From contig JBFIHG010000002.1 in NCBI GenBank assembly GCA_041601945.1, positions 38,631 through 102,630 of the forward strand: DNA of 64,000 nt, given 5' to 3'. Within the stretch, counting starts at the first letter, position 1, and each line of letters begins with the position of its first letter. Shown here one piece after another: positions 1 through 7,841 of this stretch. Made by a program: the position numbers and the translations under genes. This DNA is from JBFJKD01 sp041601945 (GTDB taxonomy: Bacteria > Pseudomonadota > Gammaproteobacteria > Pseudomonadales > Porticoccaceae). The notes below the pieces were generated by a model that saw only the letters and a list, made by a program, of their open reading frames with translations, was not told the origin of the DNA and searched no databases.

Positions 1-1626
1 ATTGTCCCATTGATCATATTGCCCGTAACGGTCGTCTGGATCGCCGCCACTATAATTGGTGTACACCAGACGCGCCTGAATATACTGGGACAGCTCATAG
101 GAAGTAACGAATTTGCTCTTAACGCCCTGCAAACCACGATTCGGCCCACTGTAGATCGGAATTACAGTAAGGCCCAGGCGCAACCGGTCACCCGTCGCCC
201 GAATCGGTCGTCCTATATGCATGACAGGTGCAAAGTTCCAGCGATCCCCACTAGCACCGCCAAAACCGGAGCCGAGCCCTGGATGCCAGTCAAACGTGTA
301 ATAGACAGAAGGCTGAATTATCACTGAGACGCTGGCGGGAAATGCAAAATCAAAAGCCAAGGCTCCGCGCAGCGTGTCCCGCTCGCTGATCCCGTTGGTT
401 AACGCCCCGGAGCGCGCTGCAGCCAGCTTATCAAAATCCGCAAAGGCGACACCTTTGGTATAGAGTGCTTCCGCGCGCACCACAATCGGCAAACTACCGA
501 CAAACGGTACCGACTGCATCTCCCAGGAATAATCCGCTGTTACACCAAAGTGATGTAGTCGCTTGAAGTGCGGTTGTAATATCAGGTGTTCGCCATCCCC
601 GTCGCTAAAACGTCCGACCACTGAATGCGACGCGTCCCGAGTCCACGCATAATAATAAATCAACCCCCAGGTCAACGCCCCATTGGCAGAGTCCAGTCGC
701 GCGGCAAACTGATGATCGCGAAATCGGTACCAGTCTGGTTCTTCGCTATTCAGAATGCGGTCGCCGGCAGCGTTGGTATGTTCATTTAACAATATCCCGT
801 TGTTACGTGCGTCAATATCCCGCGGAGGACGCAAGGGTGAGGACCAGGGCGACCCGTAAACGGGCAGTAAATTTTTTTCAAAATCTGGAATCCACAATAA
901 ATTGAGCGAGGCGCCCTGAAAATAGTAGGTAACGTTTGCCATCCACAGCGGGATACGTCGCAGTTCATAGTCGCTGGATTCGAGCTGCACTGATTCGCGA
1001 AAATCCATGGGGTTAATAACATCGATAAATTGCCCATCCATTTTTCCCCAGGCGATCTGCTGTTTGCCCAGCACCAAATCAAATTTAGGCCGCCGGTAGG
1101 AAACATAGAGCTCGCGAGCAATGTGATCAAAGTCGTCGTATTGCTCAAACGATCGATCCACCCGATCGGCATATAAGCCGTTAGCGTCGTCCATATCGTA
1201 CAGGGCGTCGTACATCAAATGATTAACGCTGGTGATTTCAACATGGGACGACACGCGATAGGAAAGCGCCAGCTCCAGCAAACTCTGCGCCTGGAGCCAG
1301 TCGTAATCCCGCTCGCGAAACCCGATAGTTTCTTTGTCGGAGAGCAGTCTGTCGGACCAGAAATAATAGGACCCTTTGATATTCAGATCGGGGAACTGCT
1401 GCTCCAGAGGCCGCGTCACATAGCGCCCCCCTGGGTCAAAGGTGGCCAGGTTCCGTTCGAGTGCGTCAAAGGAAAAGCTGTCGCCCCTTGCCATGGGCGC
1501 GGACAAACACAACGTGCTCAACCACAGCATTGAACACCCATAGCCAAGTACGCGATGCGCACCCGTTGCTGCCCACATGGTCGCGATGATGCCACGCATC
1601 ACCGTTATGGGATTTTTACCCTGCAT
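1..1626 (-). CDS. DUF1302-type outer-membrane protein, 3' end cut off
   Basis: The minus-strand frame is open from an ATG at 1626 to the window edge (542 codons, no stop), so the C-terminus lies outside. The N-terminus has a signal-like hydrophobic stretch (around GCSMLWLSTLCLSAPMA) before the mature region. The rest alternates polar and aromatic residues like a beta-barrel. The segment around KQQIAWGKMDGQFIDVINP and RRIPLWMANVTYYF resembles DUF1302 family outer-membrane proteins of marine gammaproteobacteria, which often sit near lipid or sterol catabolism genes. The exact function of that family is not settled. The start could also be one of the internal ATGs (for example codon 10 or 17). 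It is divergent from the IclR gene, with a long gap between them. The family assignment rests on remembered motif similarity, not a search. Confidence 0.7.
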   Translation of the reverse strand, partial: MQGKNPITVMRGIIATMWAATGAHRVLGYGCSMLWLSTLCLSAPMARGDSFSFDALERNLATFDPGGRYVTRPLEQQFPDLNIKGSYYFWSDRLLSDKETIGFRERDYDWLQAQSLLELALSYRVSSHVEITSVNHLMYDALYDMDDANGLYADRVDRSFEQYDDFDHIARELYVSYRRPKFDLVLGKQQIAWGKMDGQFIDVINPMDFRESVQLESSDYELRRIPLWMANVTYYFQGASLNLLWIPDFEKNLLPVYGSPWSSPLRPPRDIDARNNGILLNEHTNAAGDRILNSEEPDWYRFRDHQFAARLDSANGALTWGLIYYYAWTRDASHSVVGRFSDGDGEHLILQPHFKRLHHFGVTADYSWEMQSVPFVGSLPIVVRAEALYTKGVAFADFDKLAAARSGALTNGISERDTLRGALAFDFAFPASVSVIIQPSVYYTFDWHPGLGSGFGGASGDRWNFAPVMHIGRPIRATGDRLRLGLTVIPIYSGPNRGLQGVKSKFVTSYELSQYIQARLVYTNYSGGDPDDRYGQYDQWDN

Positions 1627-1973
1627 TGCCCGTATTCCCAGGCTTCGGCCTATGCACAACGGAACAAAACAGCTCACAGTCAGACGAGGTAATCGACCTA
1701 CTGAAGGTCTGCTACTCCGCTGAAGTGACTTTCCTGCTGTCGCGAGGGCGATAGAACCGAAGATCGTTATTAATAAAAAACATAATTTACGCACCCCGAC
1801 AATCTTTGTCAAAACAATTGGCCGTGGAGGGTCAGGTTGTGCCTGCATTGCAACAATATCGCCGGACAGTAACGGTACTATTAATACCCCATCCAATACC
1901 CCATCGCGCATGATCGAAGCCGCATATACCTGGACGCAAACTACCGCGGGCGGGGATTAACCCACAACACACC
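1627..1973. other. Gene-free gap between the DUF1302 gene and iclR
   Basis: About 350 bases between divergent genes. I see no convincing reading frame, tRNA or strong hairpin. It should carry the promoter of the minus-strand DUF1302 gene. An AT-rich patch near 1768-1792 (TTATTAATAAAAAACATAA) is the only compositional feature. Confidence 0.5.
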
Positions 1974-2002
1974 TTGACACCCTATCTTTCAATATTTAGA
2001 AT
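1974..2002 (+). promoter_or_regulatory. Sigma-70 promoter of iclR operon, leaderless
   Basis: A perfect -35 TTGACA (1974-1979) and a -10 TAGAAT (1997-2002, 5 of 6) are separated by exactly 17 bases. The predicted transcription start falls at about 2009-2011, on or beside the ATG at 2011. There is no Shine-Dalgarno sequence between. The transcript would therefore be leaderless or nearly so. Confidence 0.75.
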
Positions 2003-2010
2003 TATTTTTC

Positions 2011-2775
2011 ATGAATGTGAAATCTGCAGATCGCGCCCTCGCCGTTCTCGAAGTCTTTAGCGACCTCGGTAAACCTCTGTCGTTGAGCGAATTGGCACGC
2101 CTGACCGGGACCCCCATCAGCAGTTGCCACGGCCTCCTGCACACGTTAAAACAACGTGGTTATTTGTATGCACTACAGGGTAGTCGCCAGTTCTATCCCA
2201 CCAAACGCCTGCAGCAGATGGCGCTGGCCATCGCCCGCCACGACCCCATCCTGGCGCACTTGGTGCCCCATATGCAGGCCCTGCGGGACGCCACCGGGGA
2301 AACCATTATTCTGGGCAAAAATCACGACAATAACGTGATTTATCTGGAAGTGATGGAAGGCACATCTACGGTGCGCTATACCGCGCAGGCCGGGGAGCAA
2401 AAACCCCTCTACTCCAGCGCCATCGGCAAGGCGCTATTGGCGCATCTGGATCCCCACATGCTGACGCAAACCATCGCAACATTACCCCTGATACGGGTAA
2501 CCGACAACACCATCACATCAGTCCGAAAATTACGCGCTGACATCAAGCTCACGCGACAACGGGGCTATAGTCTCACCCGAGGGGAAAATGTATCCGATGT
2601 GATGGCCATCGCCATTGCCATCGACCTCGGCGGTGGTCAGGATCCTGTGGGCCTTGCCGTGGCCGGACCTTTGCAACGTATGCAAGACAAACTGGAGCAA
2701 CAGATCGAGGCGCTACGCGCCGCCGAATCGCGTCTCGGCGAGGCTGGATTCGCTACCACAGGAGAATTATCTTGA
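2011..2775 (+). CDS. IclR-family transcriptional regulator
   Basis: A 254-residue protein of the usual IclR size. Residues 1-60 form the winged helix-turn-helix (DRALAVLEVFSDLGKPLSLSELARLTGTP). The rest is the effector-binding domain, with the family hallmark YSSAIGKALLA near residue 140. IclR proteins bind small acids or acyl derivatives and repress or activate the neighbouring catabolic operon. Its stop overlaps the TTG start of the next gene by four bases (TTGA), so it is co-transcribed and probably translationally coupled with the acyl-CoA genes. Autoregulation of the whole operon from the 1974 promoter is likely. The effector is unknown; an acyl-CoA or free acid of the mutase pathway is a reasonable guess. 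Confidence 0.9.
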   Translation: MNVKSADRALAVLEVFSDLGKPLSLSELARLTGTPISSCHGLLHTLKQRGYLYALQGSRQFYPTKRLQQMALAIARHDPILAHLVPHMQALRDATGETIILGKNHDNNVIYLEVMEGTSTVRYTAQAGEQKPLYSSAIGKALLAHLDPHMLTQTIATLPLIRVTDNTITSVRKLRADIKLTRQRGYSLTRGENVSDVMAIAIAIDLGGGQDPVGLAVAGPLQRMQDKLEQQIEALRAAESRLGEAGFATTGELS

Positions 2776-3584
2776 ATCCGACAACAACGACCACGTCCAC
2801 CAATCAGGCTGCTAGTCCATTGCTTCTCGTGCAGACCGATCGCGATATCCTGTATATCACCCTCAACCGCCCGGAAAAGCACAATGCCCTCAGCAGCGCC
2901 GCACTAAACACTCTGCGAGACACTTTCCTCAAGTATGCCGGGAACGCTAACCTCAAAGCGGCGGTGCTCACGGGTGCCGGGGAGAAAAGTTTTGCTGCCG
3001 GCGGTGATCTGGTGGAATTCGACAGTATCCGCACGGCGCAGCAGGTGCTCGACATGCGCACCCTGGCCAAGGGCGCACTGGATGCCGTGCGCGACTTTCC
3101 GGTACCGGTAATAGCCGCGCTCAACGGTCACGCCCGGGGCGGTGGCGCCGAACTGGCGGTCGCCTGTGATCTGCGCATCAGCACCCATCAGGCGCGTATC
3201 GGCTTTGTACAACGACGGCTGAATATCACCACCGCCTGGGGCGGCGGTGTAGATTTGATGAAACTGGTGGGGCCAGCCAGGGGCTTACACTTGTTGACCA
3301 GCGGCGAACTAATCGATGCACAAACCGCGCAGTCAATGGGCCTGATAGAAGCCGTCGCCACCCCCGAGCAACCTCTGAGCGATCTGATAGAACAGTTTAT
3401 CGAATCCTTCCGCGCGCTGACGCCGTTGGTAGCGCGTGGCTATAAAAGCCTCAGTCGAGCCGAAAAACAGGGCGCAAGTTGCGCCCAACTGGCCGCGCTG
3501 GAACAGCAATCCCTGGTTGCCACCTGGGTCCACGACGACCATTGGACCGCCGTGGCCGAAGTCTTTAACCCTGGAAAAAAATAG
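2772..3584 (+). CDS. Crotonase-fold protein, ECHDC1-like acyl-CoA decarboxylase candidate
   Basis: 270 residues of the enoyl-CoA hydratase/isomerase superfamily. The start is TTG at 2772, chosen because AGGAGAATT lies just upstream (2760-2768) and no better start exists. The oxyanion-hole regions are visible as SFAAGGDLVEF and GHARGGGAELAVACDLRI. The motif FVQRRLNITTAWGGG and a C-terminal TWVHDDHWTAVAEVF resemble ECHDC1 (ethylmalonyl-CoA decarboxylase) more than hydratases; this comparison is from memory. The usual hydratase Glu pair is not obvious. Next to a mutase and MeaB, the arrangement recalls the E. coli Scp set, where a crotonase-fold enzyme decarboxylates methylmalonyl-CoA. I infer a methyl- or ethylmalonyl-CoA decarboxylase. 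A plain hydratase is the alternative. Confidence 0.7.
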   Translation: MNPTTTTTSTNQAASPLLLVQTDRDILYITLNRPEKHNALSSAALNTLRDTFLKYAGNANLKAAVLTGAGEKSFAAGGDLVEFDSIRTAQQVLDMRTLAKGALDAVRDFPVPVIAALNGHARGGGAELAVACDLRISTHQARIGFVQRRLNITTAWGGGVDLMKLVGPARGLHLLTSGELIDAQTAQSMGLIEAVATPEQPLSDLIEQFIESFRALTPLVARGYKSLSRAEKQGASCAQLAALEQQSLVATWVHDDHWTAVAEVFNPGKK

Positions 3585-3603
3585 TCCCCCTGGAGAATTT
3601 TTA

Positions 3604-5208
3604 ATGAGTAGCGACACACACGCCGACGCACCCACGTTTCGCACCCCCTCCGGTATCGATATCCCGGCGCTGGTGACCGCGGACATGGTGGCCATAGACC
3701 ACAATGAAAGACCCGCTGAATACCCCTTTACCCGGGGAATTTTTCCGGATGGGTATCGCGGTCGGCTGTGGACATTCCGTCAATATTCCGGTTTTGGCTC
3801 CGCGGAAGAAACCAACGCGCGTTACAAATGGTTACTCGAACACGGCCAGACCGGATTGTCTGTCGCCCTCGATCTACCCACGCAGTGCGGCTACGATCCC
3901 ACTGATCCCATCGCCAGCTCCGAAATCGGCAAGGTCGGTGTTTCCATCTCCAGCCTGGCGGAGATGGAACTGCTGTTCGATGGTATCGACGTAGGTAGTA
4001 TTTCCACTTCTTTTACCATCAACGGTACGGCCGCGATCATTTACGCTATGTATTTGGCCGTTGCCGACAAACAGGGCGTGCCGCGCAGCAAAGTGACCGG
4101 CACCATCCAAAACGATATCCTCAAAGAATTTGTCGCACGCGGCACCTGGATATTCCCGGTACGACCCTCCATGCGCCTGGTCGCGGACAGTATTTTGTAT
4201 GCCAATCAACAAAGTCCGCGCTTCAACGCCATCAGTATCGCCGGCGCCCATGTGCGCGATGCGGGCTCTACCGCCGTCGAGGAAATGGGTTACACCCTGG
4301 CCAATGGCCTGGCCTATGTCGACGAGCTGCTCAAGCGCGGTGGCAATATTGAAAAATTTGCGGCACGCCTCAGCTTTTTCTTTTATGTGCACATGGATCT
4401 GTTTGAGGAAGTCGCAAAATTTCGTGCCGGCCGCCGCCTGTGGGCAAAACTGCTGTCCGAACGCTACGGGGTAACCGACCCGAAGGCGCTGCTGTTTCGA
4501 TTTGGCGTGGTGTGTGGCGGCTCGTCGCTGATTGCCCCGCAGCCCTACAACAACGTGGCACGGGTCAGCGTGGAAACCATGGCAGCCGTGCTGGGCGGCG
4601 CCCAGTCGATTTTTACCTGCGCCTTCGACGAGGCGTATCAAATTCCCACCGAACACAGCGCGGAAATCGCCCTGCGCACCCAGCAGGTAATCGCCCACGA
4701 AAGCGGTATCGCCAACACCGTAGACCCACTGGGGGGCAGTTATTATGTGGAATGGCTGACCGATCAGATGGAAGAGCGCATCGTTGCGGTTATGGATGAG
4801 CTGGACAACTACGGCGGTGTTATAAAATCTATCGAAGATGGCTATATGCAGATGCGTATCGCCGAACAGGCCATGCGACGCAAAAAAAGCACCGACAGCG
4901 GCGAGCGCATCGTGGTCGGGCAGAACAAATACCGCCGCGAAGCGCGGCCGGAAGAACGGGGGGAAATATTCAAAATGGATCCCCAGGCACAACAAAATGT
5001 CCTGCAAAAATACCAGAAAATGCAGGACAGTCGCGATCAGACCGCCGTCGCAGAACAATTGCAGAAATTAACGCAGGCGGCTGCCAACGACGACGATAAT
5101 TTGATGCCCTATTTGGTGGACTGCTGCCACGCCTACGCCACCGTCGGCGAAATGGTCAACGCGCTGAAAACCGTGTGGGGCGAATTCCAGGAACCCATTC
5201 AGTTTTAG
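3604..5208 (+). CDS. B12-dependent acyl-CoA mutase, catalytic subunit (methylmalonyl-CoA mutase type)
   Basis: 534 residues forming only the TIM-barrel substrate domain; the cobalamin domain is a separate gene just downstream. The frame is open further upstream, but the ATG at 3604 follows TGGAGAATTTTTA and gives the family N-terminus, so I use it. Specificity residues: Tyr61 in RQYSGFG aligns with Tyr89 of P. shermanii methylmalonyl-CoA mutase. Gln169, Arg179 and His216 align with Gln197, Arg207 and His244. Isobutyryl-CoA mutase has Phe and Gln at the Tyr and Arg positions, and 2-hydroxyisobutyryl-CoA mutase has Ile at the Tyr position. Arg179 implies a substrate with a free carboxylate. I therefore infer methylmalonyl/succinyl-CoA or a close homologue (ethylmalonyl). 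Split mutases of this layout are known in archaea and some bacteria. Confidence 0.88.
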   Translation: MSSDTHADAPTFRTPSGIDIPALVTADMVAIDHNERPAEYPFTRGIFPDGYRGRLWTFRQYSGFGSAEETNARYKWLLEHGQTGLSVALDLPTQCGYDPTDPIASSEIGKVGVSISSLAEMELLFDGIDVGSISTSFTINGTAAIIYAMYLAVADKQGVPRSKVTGTIQNDILKEFVARGTWIFPVRPSMRLVADSILYANQQSPRFNAISIAGAHVRDAGSTAVEEMGYTLANGLAYVDELLKRGGNIEKFAARLSFFFYVHMDLFEEVAKFRAGRRLWAKLLSERYGVTDPKALLFRFGVVCGGSSLIAPQPYNNVARVSVETMAAVLGGAQSIFTCAFDEAYQIPTEHSAEIALRTQQVIAHESGIANTVDPLGGSYYVEWLTDQMEERIVAVMDELDNYGGVIKSIEDGYMQMRIAEQAMRRKKSTDSGERIVVGQNKYRREARPEERGEIFKMDPQAQQNVLQKYQKMQDSRDQTAVAEQLQKLTQAAANDDDNLMPYLVDCCHAYATVGEMVNALKTVWGEFQEPIQF

Positions 5209-5255
5209 CCAAGCATTTCTAACAGCGCGGCGCCGACTCACAGGAGAGAGCTTCA

Positions 5256-5654
5256 ATGTCACTACAAGGTAAACGCTTTTTAATCGCCAAGCCCGGACTG
5301 GATGGCCACGACGTGGGGGCCAAAGTGATTGCATTGGCGTTGCGCGATGCTGGCGCGGACGTCATTTACACCGGCCTGCGCAAAAGTCCGGACTATATTG
5401 CCCAGGTAGCGGTAGACGAAGATGTCGATGTGCTCGGACTGAGCATTTTATCGGGCAGTCACATCGCCCTGGTGGAACAAACATTGGCGTGCCTTGCGGC
5501 GCTGAATGCCCAGGATATAAAAATTATGGTGGGCGGCATTATTCCCCCGGAAGACAGGGAACCCCTGCGCGCCCTCGGCGTAGTCGGCGTGTTTACCGAC
5601 GAAAACACCCTTGACGACATGATTCAGACCATCGACCGGGTATTAGCGCAATGA
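5256..5654 (+). CDS. Cobalamin-binding small subunit of the acyl-CoA mutase
   Basis: 132 residues, the size of stand-alone B12 subunits of split mutases. The base-off/His-on motif DxHxxG is present as DGHDVG near residue 16, with the later GLSILSGSH and VGGIIP loops that cradle the nucleotide tail. It starts at ATG 5256 after CAGGAGAGAG. It sits 47 bases after the catalytic subunit, and its stop overlaps the start of MeaB by four bases (ATGA). It should bind adenosylcobalamin and pair with the 534-residue subunit. Confidence 0.93.
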   Translation: MSLQGKRFLIAKPGLDGHDVGAKVIALALRDAGADVIYTGLRKSPDYIAQVAVDEDVDVLGLSILSGSHIALVEQTLACLAALNAQDIKIMVGGIIPPEDREPLRALGVVGVFTDENTLDDMIQTIDRVLAQ

Positions 5655-6586
5655 CCCACCCCGCACCCGCCGACGCCCTGGATCGGCGCGCATTAGCACG
5701 ACGCCTGACCCAGGCACTGGAAGCCAGCGCGCACCAATCCCTGGCGAGTTTCGGGGAGGCCCGTCATGGCTATACCCCACGCATTGGCATCACCGGAGCG
5801 CCGGGCGCGGGTAAAAGCACCCTGATCGACCAGTTAGCCCTGCGTCGCATCGAACGCTACGACCCCGTAACGGGGCGCATGGCCGTGCTCGCCATTGATC
5901 CGAGTAGCCCGCTCTCCCGAGGTTCGATCCTCGGGGATCGGATACGTATGGCAAAAGTGGCTGGCGACCCGCGGTTTTATATTCGCTCTGTCCCCAGCCG
6001 TCGCTCCCAGGACGGTTTATGCGACAACGTCGCAGATTTACTGCTGGTACTGGAAGGCTACCGCTTCGACGAAATTCTGCTGGAAACCGTCGGCGTTGGC
6101 CAGGCGGAGTATGCGGTGCGCAATCAGGTCGACACCGTGGTGCTCATCATTCCACCCAACGCCGGGGATACCGTGCAAGCCATGAAAGCCGGTATCGTAG
6201 AAATTGCGGACATTATCGTTATCAACAAAAGTGACTTGCCGGAGGCCGACAAAGCACGCCTCGAACTGAGCGCGATTATCGAGCGCCACGCTTATTCTGC
6301 GACAGACTGGCAACCCAGGGTGCTGATGGTGTCTGCGCTTGCGGGGACGGGGATAGATGAGCTGCACGATGCCATTGACGCACACCAGCTCTGGGTGCGC
6401 CGCACTAAATCCGCGGATCAGGTGCGTCGCGAACGCGCTCGCCACCACGTCGAAAGTTTGCTGGAGCGCAGTCTGCGCACCCATATTAGCAATGCCGAAG
6501 CGGCGTTGTTTGAACAGTCACTGGGAGACGCCTTTCAGGCTCTGGCTAAACGCCTCGCCGCGGATGCGGGGCAGACAGACAATTGA
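5651..6586 (+). CDS. meaB: MeaB/ArgK-type GTPase chaperone of the mutase
   Basis: 311 residues. The Walker A motif GAPGAGKST is near residue 50. A LAIDPSSPLSRGSILGD segment, an ETVGVGQ switch-type motif and NKSDL (G4) follow. These are typical of MeaB, which gates cofactor loading and removes damaged cobalamin from B12 mutases. The stretch SRRSQDGLCDN replaces the more usual glycine-rich Switch III-like loop, so the interaction with this mutase may be specialised. ATGA overlap with the B12 subunit indicates translational coupling. It is the last gene of the operon and converges on cysC with only 45 bases between. Confidence 0.93.
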   Translation: MTHPAPADALDRRALARRLTQALEASAHQSLASFGEARHGYTPRIGITGAPGAGKSTLIDQLALRRIERYDPVTGRMAVLAIDPSSPLSRGSILGDRIRMAKVAGDPRFYIRSVPSRRSQDGLCDNVADLLLVLEGYRFDEILLETVGVGQAEYAVRNQVDTVVLIIPPNAGDTVQAMKAGIVEIADIIVINKSDLPEADKARLELSAIIERHAYSATDWQPRVLMVSALAGTGIDELHDAIDAHQLWVRRTKSADQVRRERARHHVESLLERSLRTHISNAEAALFEQSLGDAFQALAKRLAADAGQTDN

Positions 6587-6631
6587 TAATGCAAATATCG
6601 ACCGCCAAGACAACCCGTTTGGGCAGGCAAC

Positions 6632-7225
6632 TTATATAAACCCGCGCTGGGTCAGATAGACGAGTAACTGCCCTACGCAGGTGGCGATGTCGTTACTCCC
6701 CGCGTCGACCACAATTTCCGGCGCCTCGGGGGGTTCGTAGGCGGAATCGATACCGGTAAAGTTGGGTATTTCTCCGGCGCGCGCTTTCTTATACAGACCT
6801 TTGGGATCCCGCTGTTCGCACACATCCAGCGCTGTCGCGACGTGCACTTCGATAAATTCCTGATCTTCCACCAGATCGCGAGCAAGTTGGCGCTCGACGC
6901 GAAACGGAGAAATAAAGGCCGTCATTACAATCAGGCCGGCGTCCACGAACAACTTCGCGGCTTCACCGATGCGGCGAATATTTTCCACCCGATCGGCGTC
7001 ACTAAACCCCAGATCCCGGTTCAAACCATGGCGTACATTGTCGCCATCGAGCAGATAACAATGGTGTCCTTTTTCAAACAGCGCCCGCTCCAGCGCATTG
7101 GCCAGGGTGGACTTGCCAGCACCACTCAGACCGGTAAACCAGATCACGCAGGGTTTCTGCTGCTTACGCTGCGCCCGTTCCTGCTTTGAAACCACTGCGT
7201 CGTGCCAGGTCAGGTTACTGCTCAT
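6632..7225 (-). CDS. cysC: Adenylyl-sulfate kinase
   Basis: 197 residues from ATG 7225; a TTG five codons upstream is possible but lacks a ribosome site. Walker A GLSGAGKST, the APS-binding DGDNVRHGLNRDLGFS, TAFISPFR and DPKGLYKKARAGEI are all intact. The enzyme phosphorylates APS to PAPS using ATP. No cysN, cysD or other sulfate assimilation gene is visible nearby, so the ATP sulfurylase must be elsewhere. PAPS made here would also serve the sulfotransferase encoded at 30.9 kb. It lies 33 bases after ssb and may be co-transcribed with it. Confidence 0.95.
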   Translation of the reverse strand: MSSNLTWHDAVVSKQERAQRKQQKPCVIWFTGLSGAGKSTLANALERALFEKGHHCYLLDGDNVRHGLNRDLGFSDADRVENIRRIGEAAKLFVDAGLIVMTAFISPFRVERQLARDLVEDQEFIEVHVATALDVCEQRDPKGLYKKARAGEIPNFTGIDSAYEPPEAPEIVVDAGSNDIATCVGQLLVYLTQRGFI

Positions 7226-7258
7226 AACGGTGTCCAGCAACGTTGTTCAGCCGCCCGG

Positions 7259-7762
7259 TCAAAACGGGATATCGTCGTCAAAATTGTCGAAACCACCACC
7301 CGAGCCACCCCCGCTGGGGCCACCGCCCGCATCACTTGCCGCACCCGCATCATCGTAATTGCTCGCGGCGGAGGATTGCTTGCCAGCGCCTTGTGATGGG
7401 TAACCACCCGCACCCTGATCCTGCCCACCACGACTATCCAGCATCTGCATCTCATTGGCGACGATTTCAGTGGTGTAGCGTTTGACGCCATCCTTCTCCC
7501 ATTCACGGGTACGCAACGCGCCTTCAATATAAACTTTGCTGCCCTTTTTGAGATATTCTCCGGCAATTTCCGCCAGACGGTTGAAAAACACCACGCGATG
7601 CCACTCGGTGCGTTCCTGTTGCTGGCCGGTATTCTTGTCCTTCCATGATTCACTGGTCGCGAGGGTGAGGTTGGTCACCGCGCCGCCGGAAGGTAAGTAC
7701 CGGGTTTCCGGGTCTCTACCCAGATTACCGATCAGAATAACTTTGTTGATGCCCCGCGCCAT
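7259..7762 (-). CDS. ssb: Single-stranded DNA-binding protein
   Basis: 167 residues from ATG 7762 (start of MARGINKVILIGNLG), the normal N-terminus; longer open frame upstream is unlikely to be translated. An OB-fold occupies residues 1-110. A Gly/Ser/Gln-rich flexible linker follows, and the acidic tip DDDIPF that recruits repair and replication partners ends the protein. It lies downstream of the MFS gene on the same strand, and uvrA is close by on the other strand, as in Pseudomonas. No LexA box was found in front of it. Confidence 0.97.
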   Translation of the reverse strand: MARGINKVILIGNLGRDPETRYLPSGGAVTNLTLATSESWKDKNTGQQQERTEWHRVVFFNRLAEIAGEYLKKGSKVYIEGALRTREWEKDGVKRYTTEIVANEMQMLDSRGGQDQGAGGYPSQGAGKQSSAASNYDDAGAASDAGGGPSGGGSGGGFDNFDDDIPF

Positions 7763-7841
7763 GACCCGCTCCCGTCGATTATTGTTGCCGTAAATACGCC
7801 GAGAGTTTAACCCCTCGCGAAAGGCAAAGCCAATGCTCCGC

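Noticed and set aside
3436..3603. Longer mutase start at 3436
   Set aside because: The extra 56 codons lie entirely inside the previous gene and give no mutase-like sequence; the ATG at 3604 has a ribosome site.
3874..5058. 394-codon minus-strand frame opposite the mutase gene
   Set aside because: It mirrors a clear mutase coding frame and its translation (rich in His, Phe, Gly) resembles no family; it is an antisense shadow of GC-rich coding DNA.
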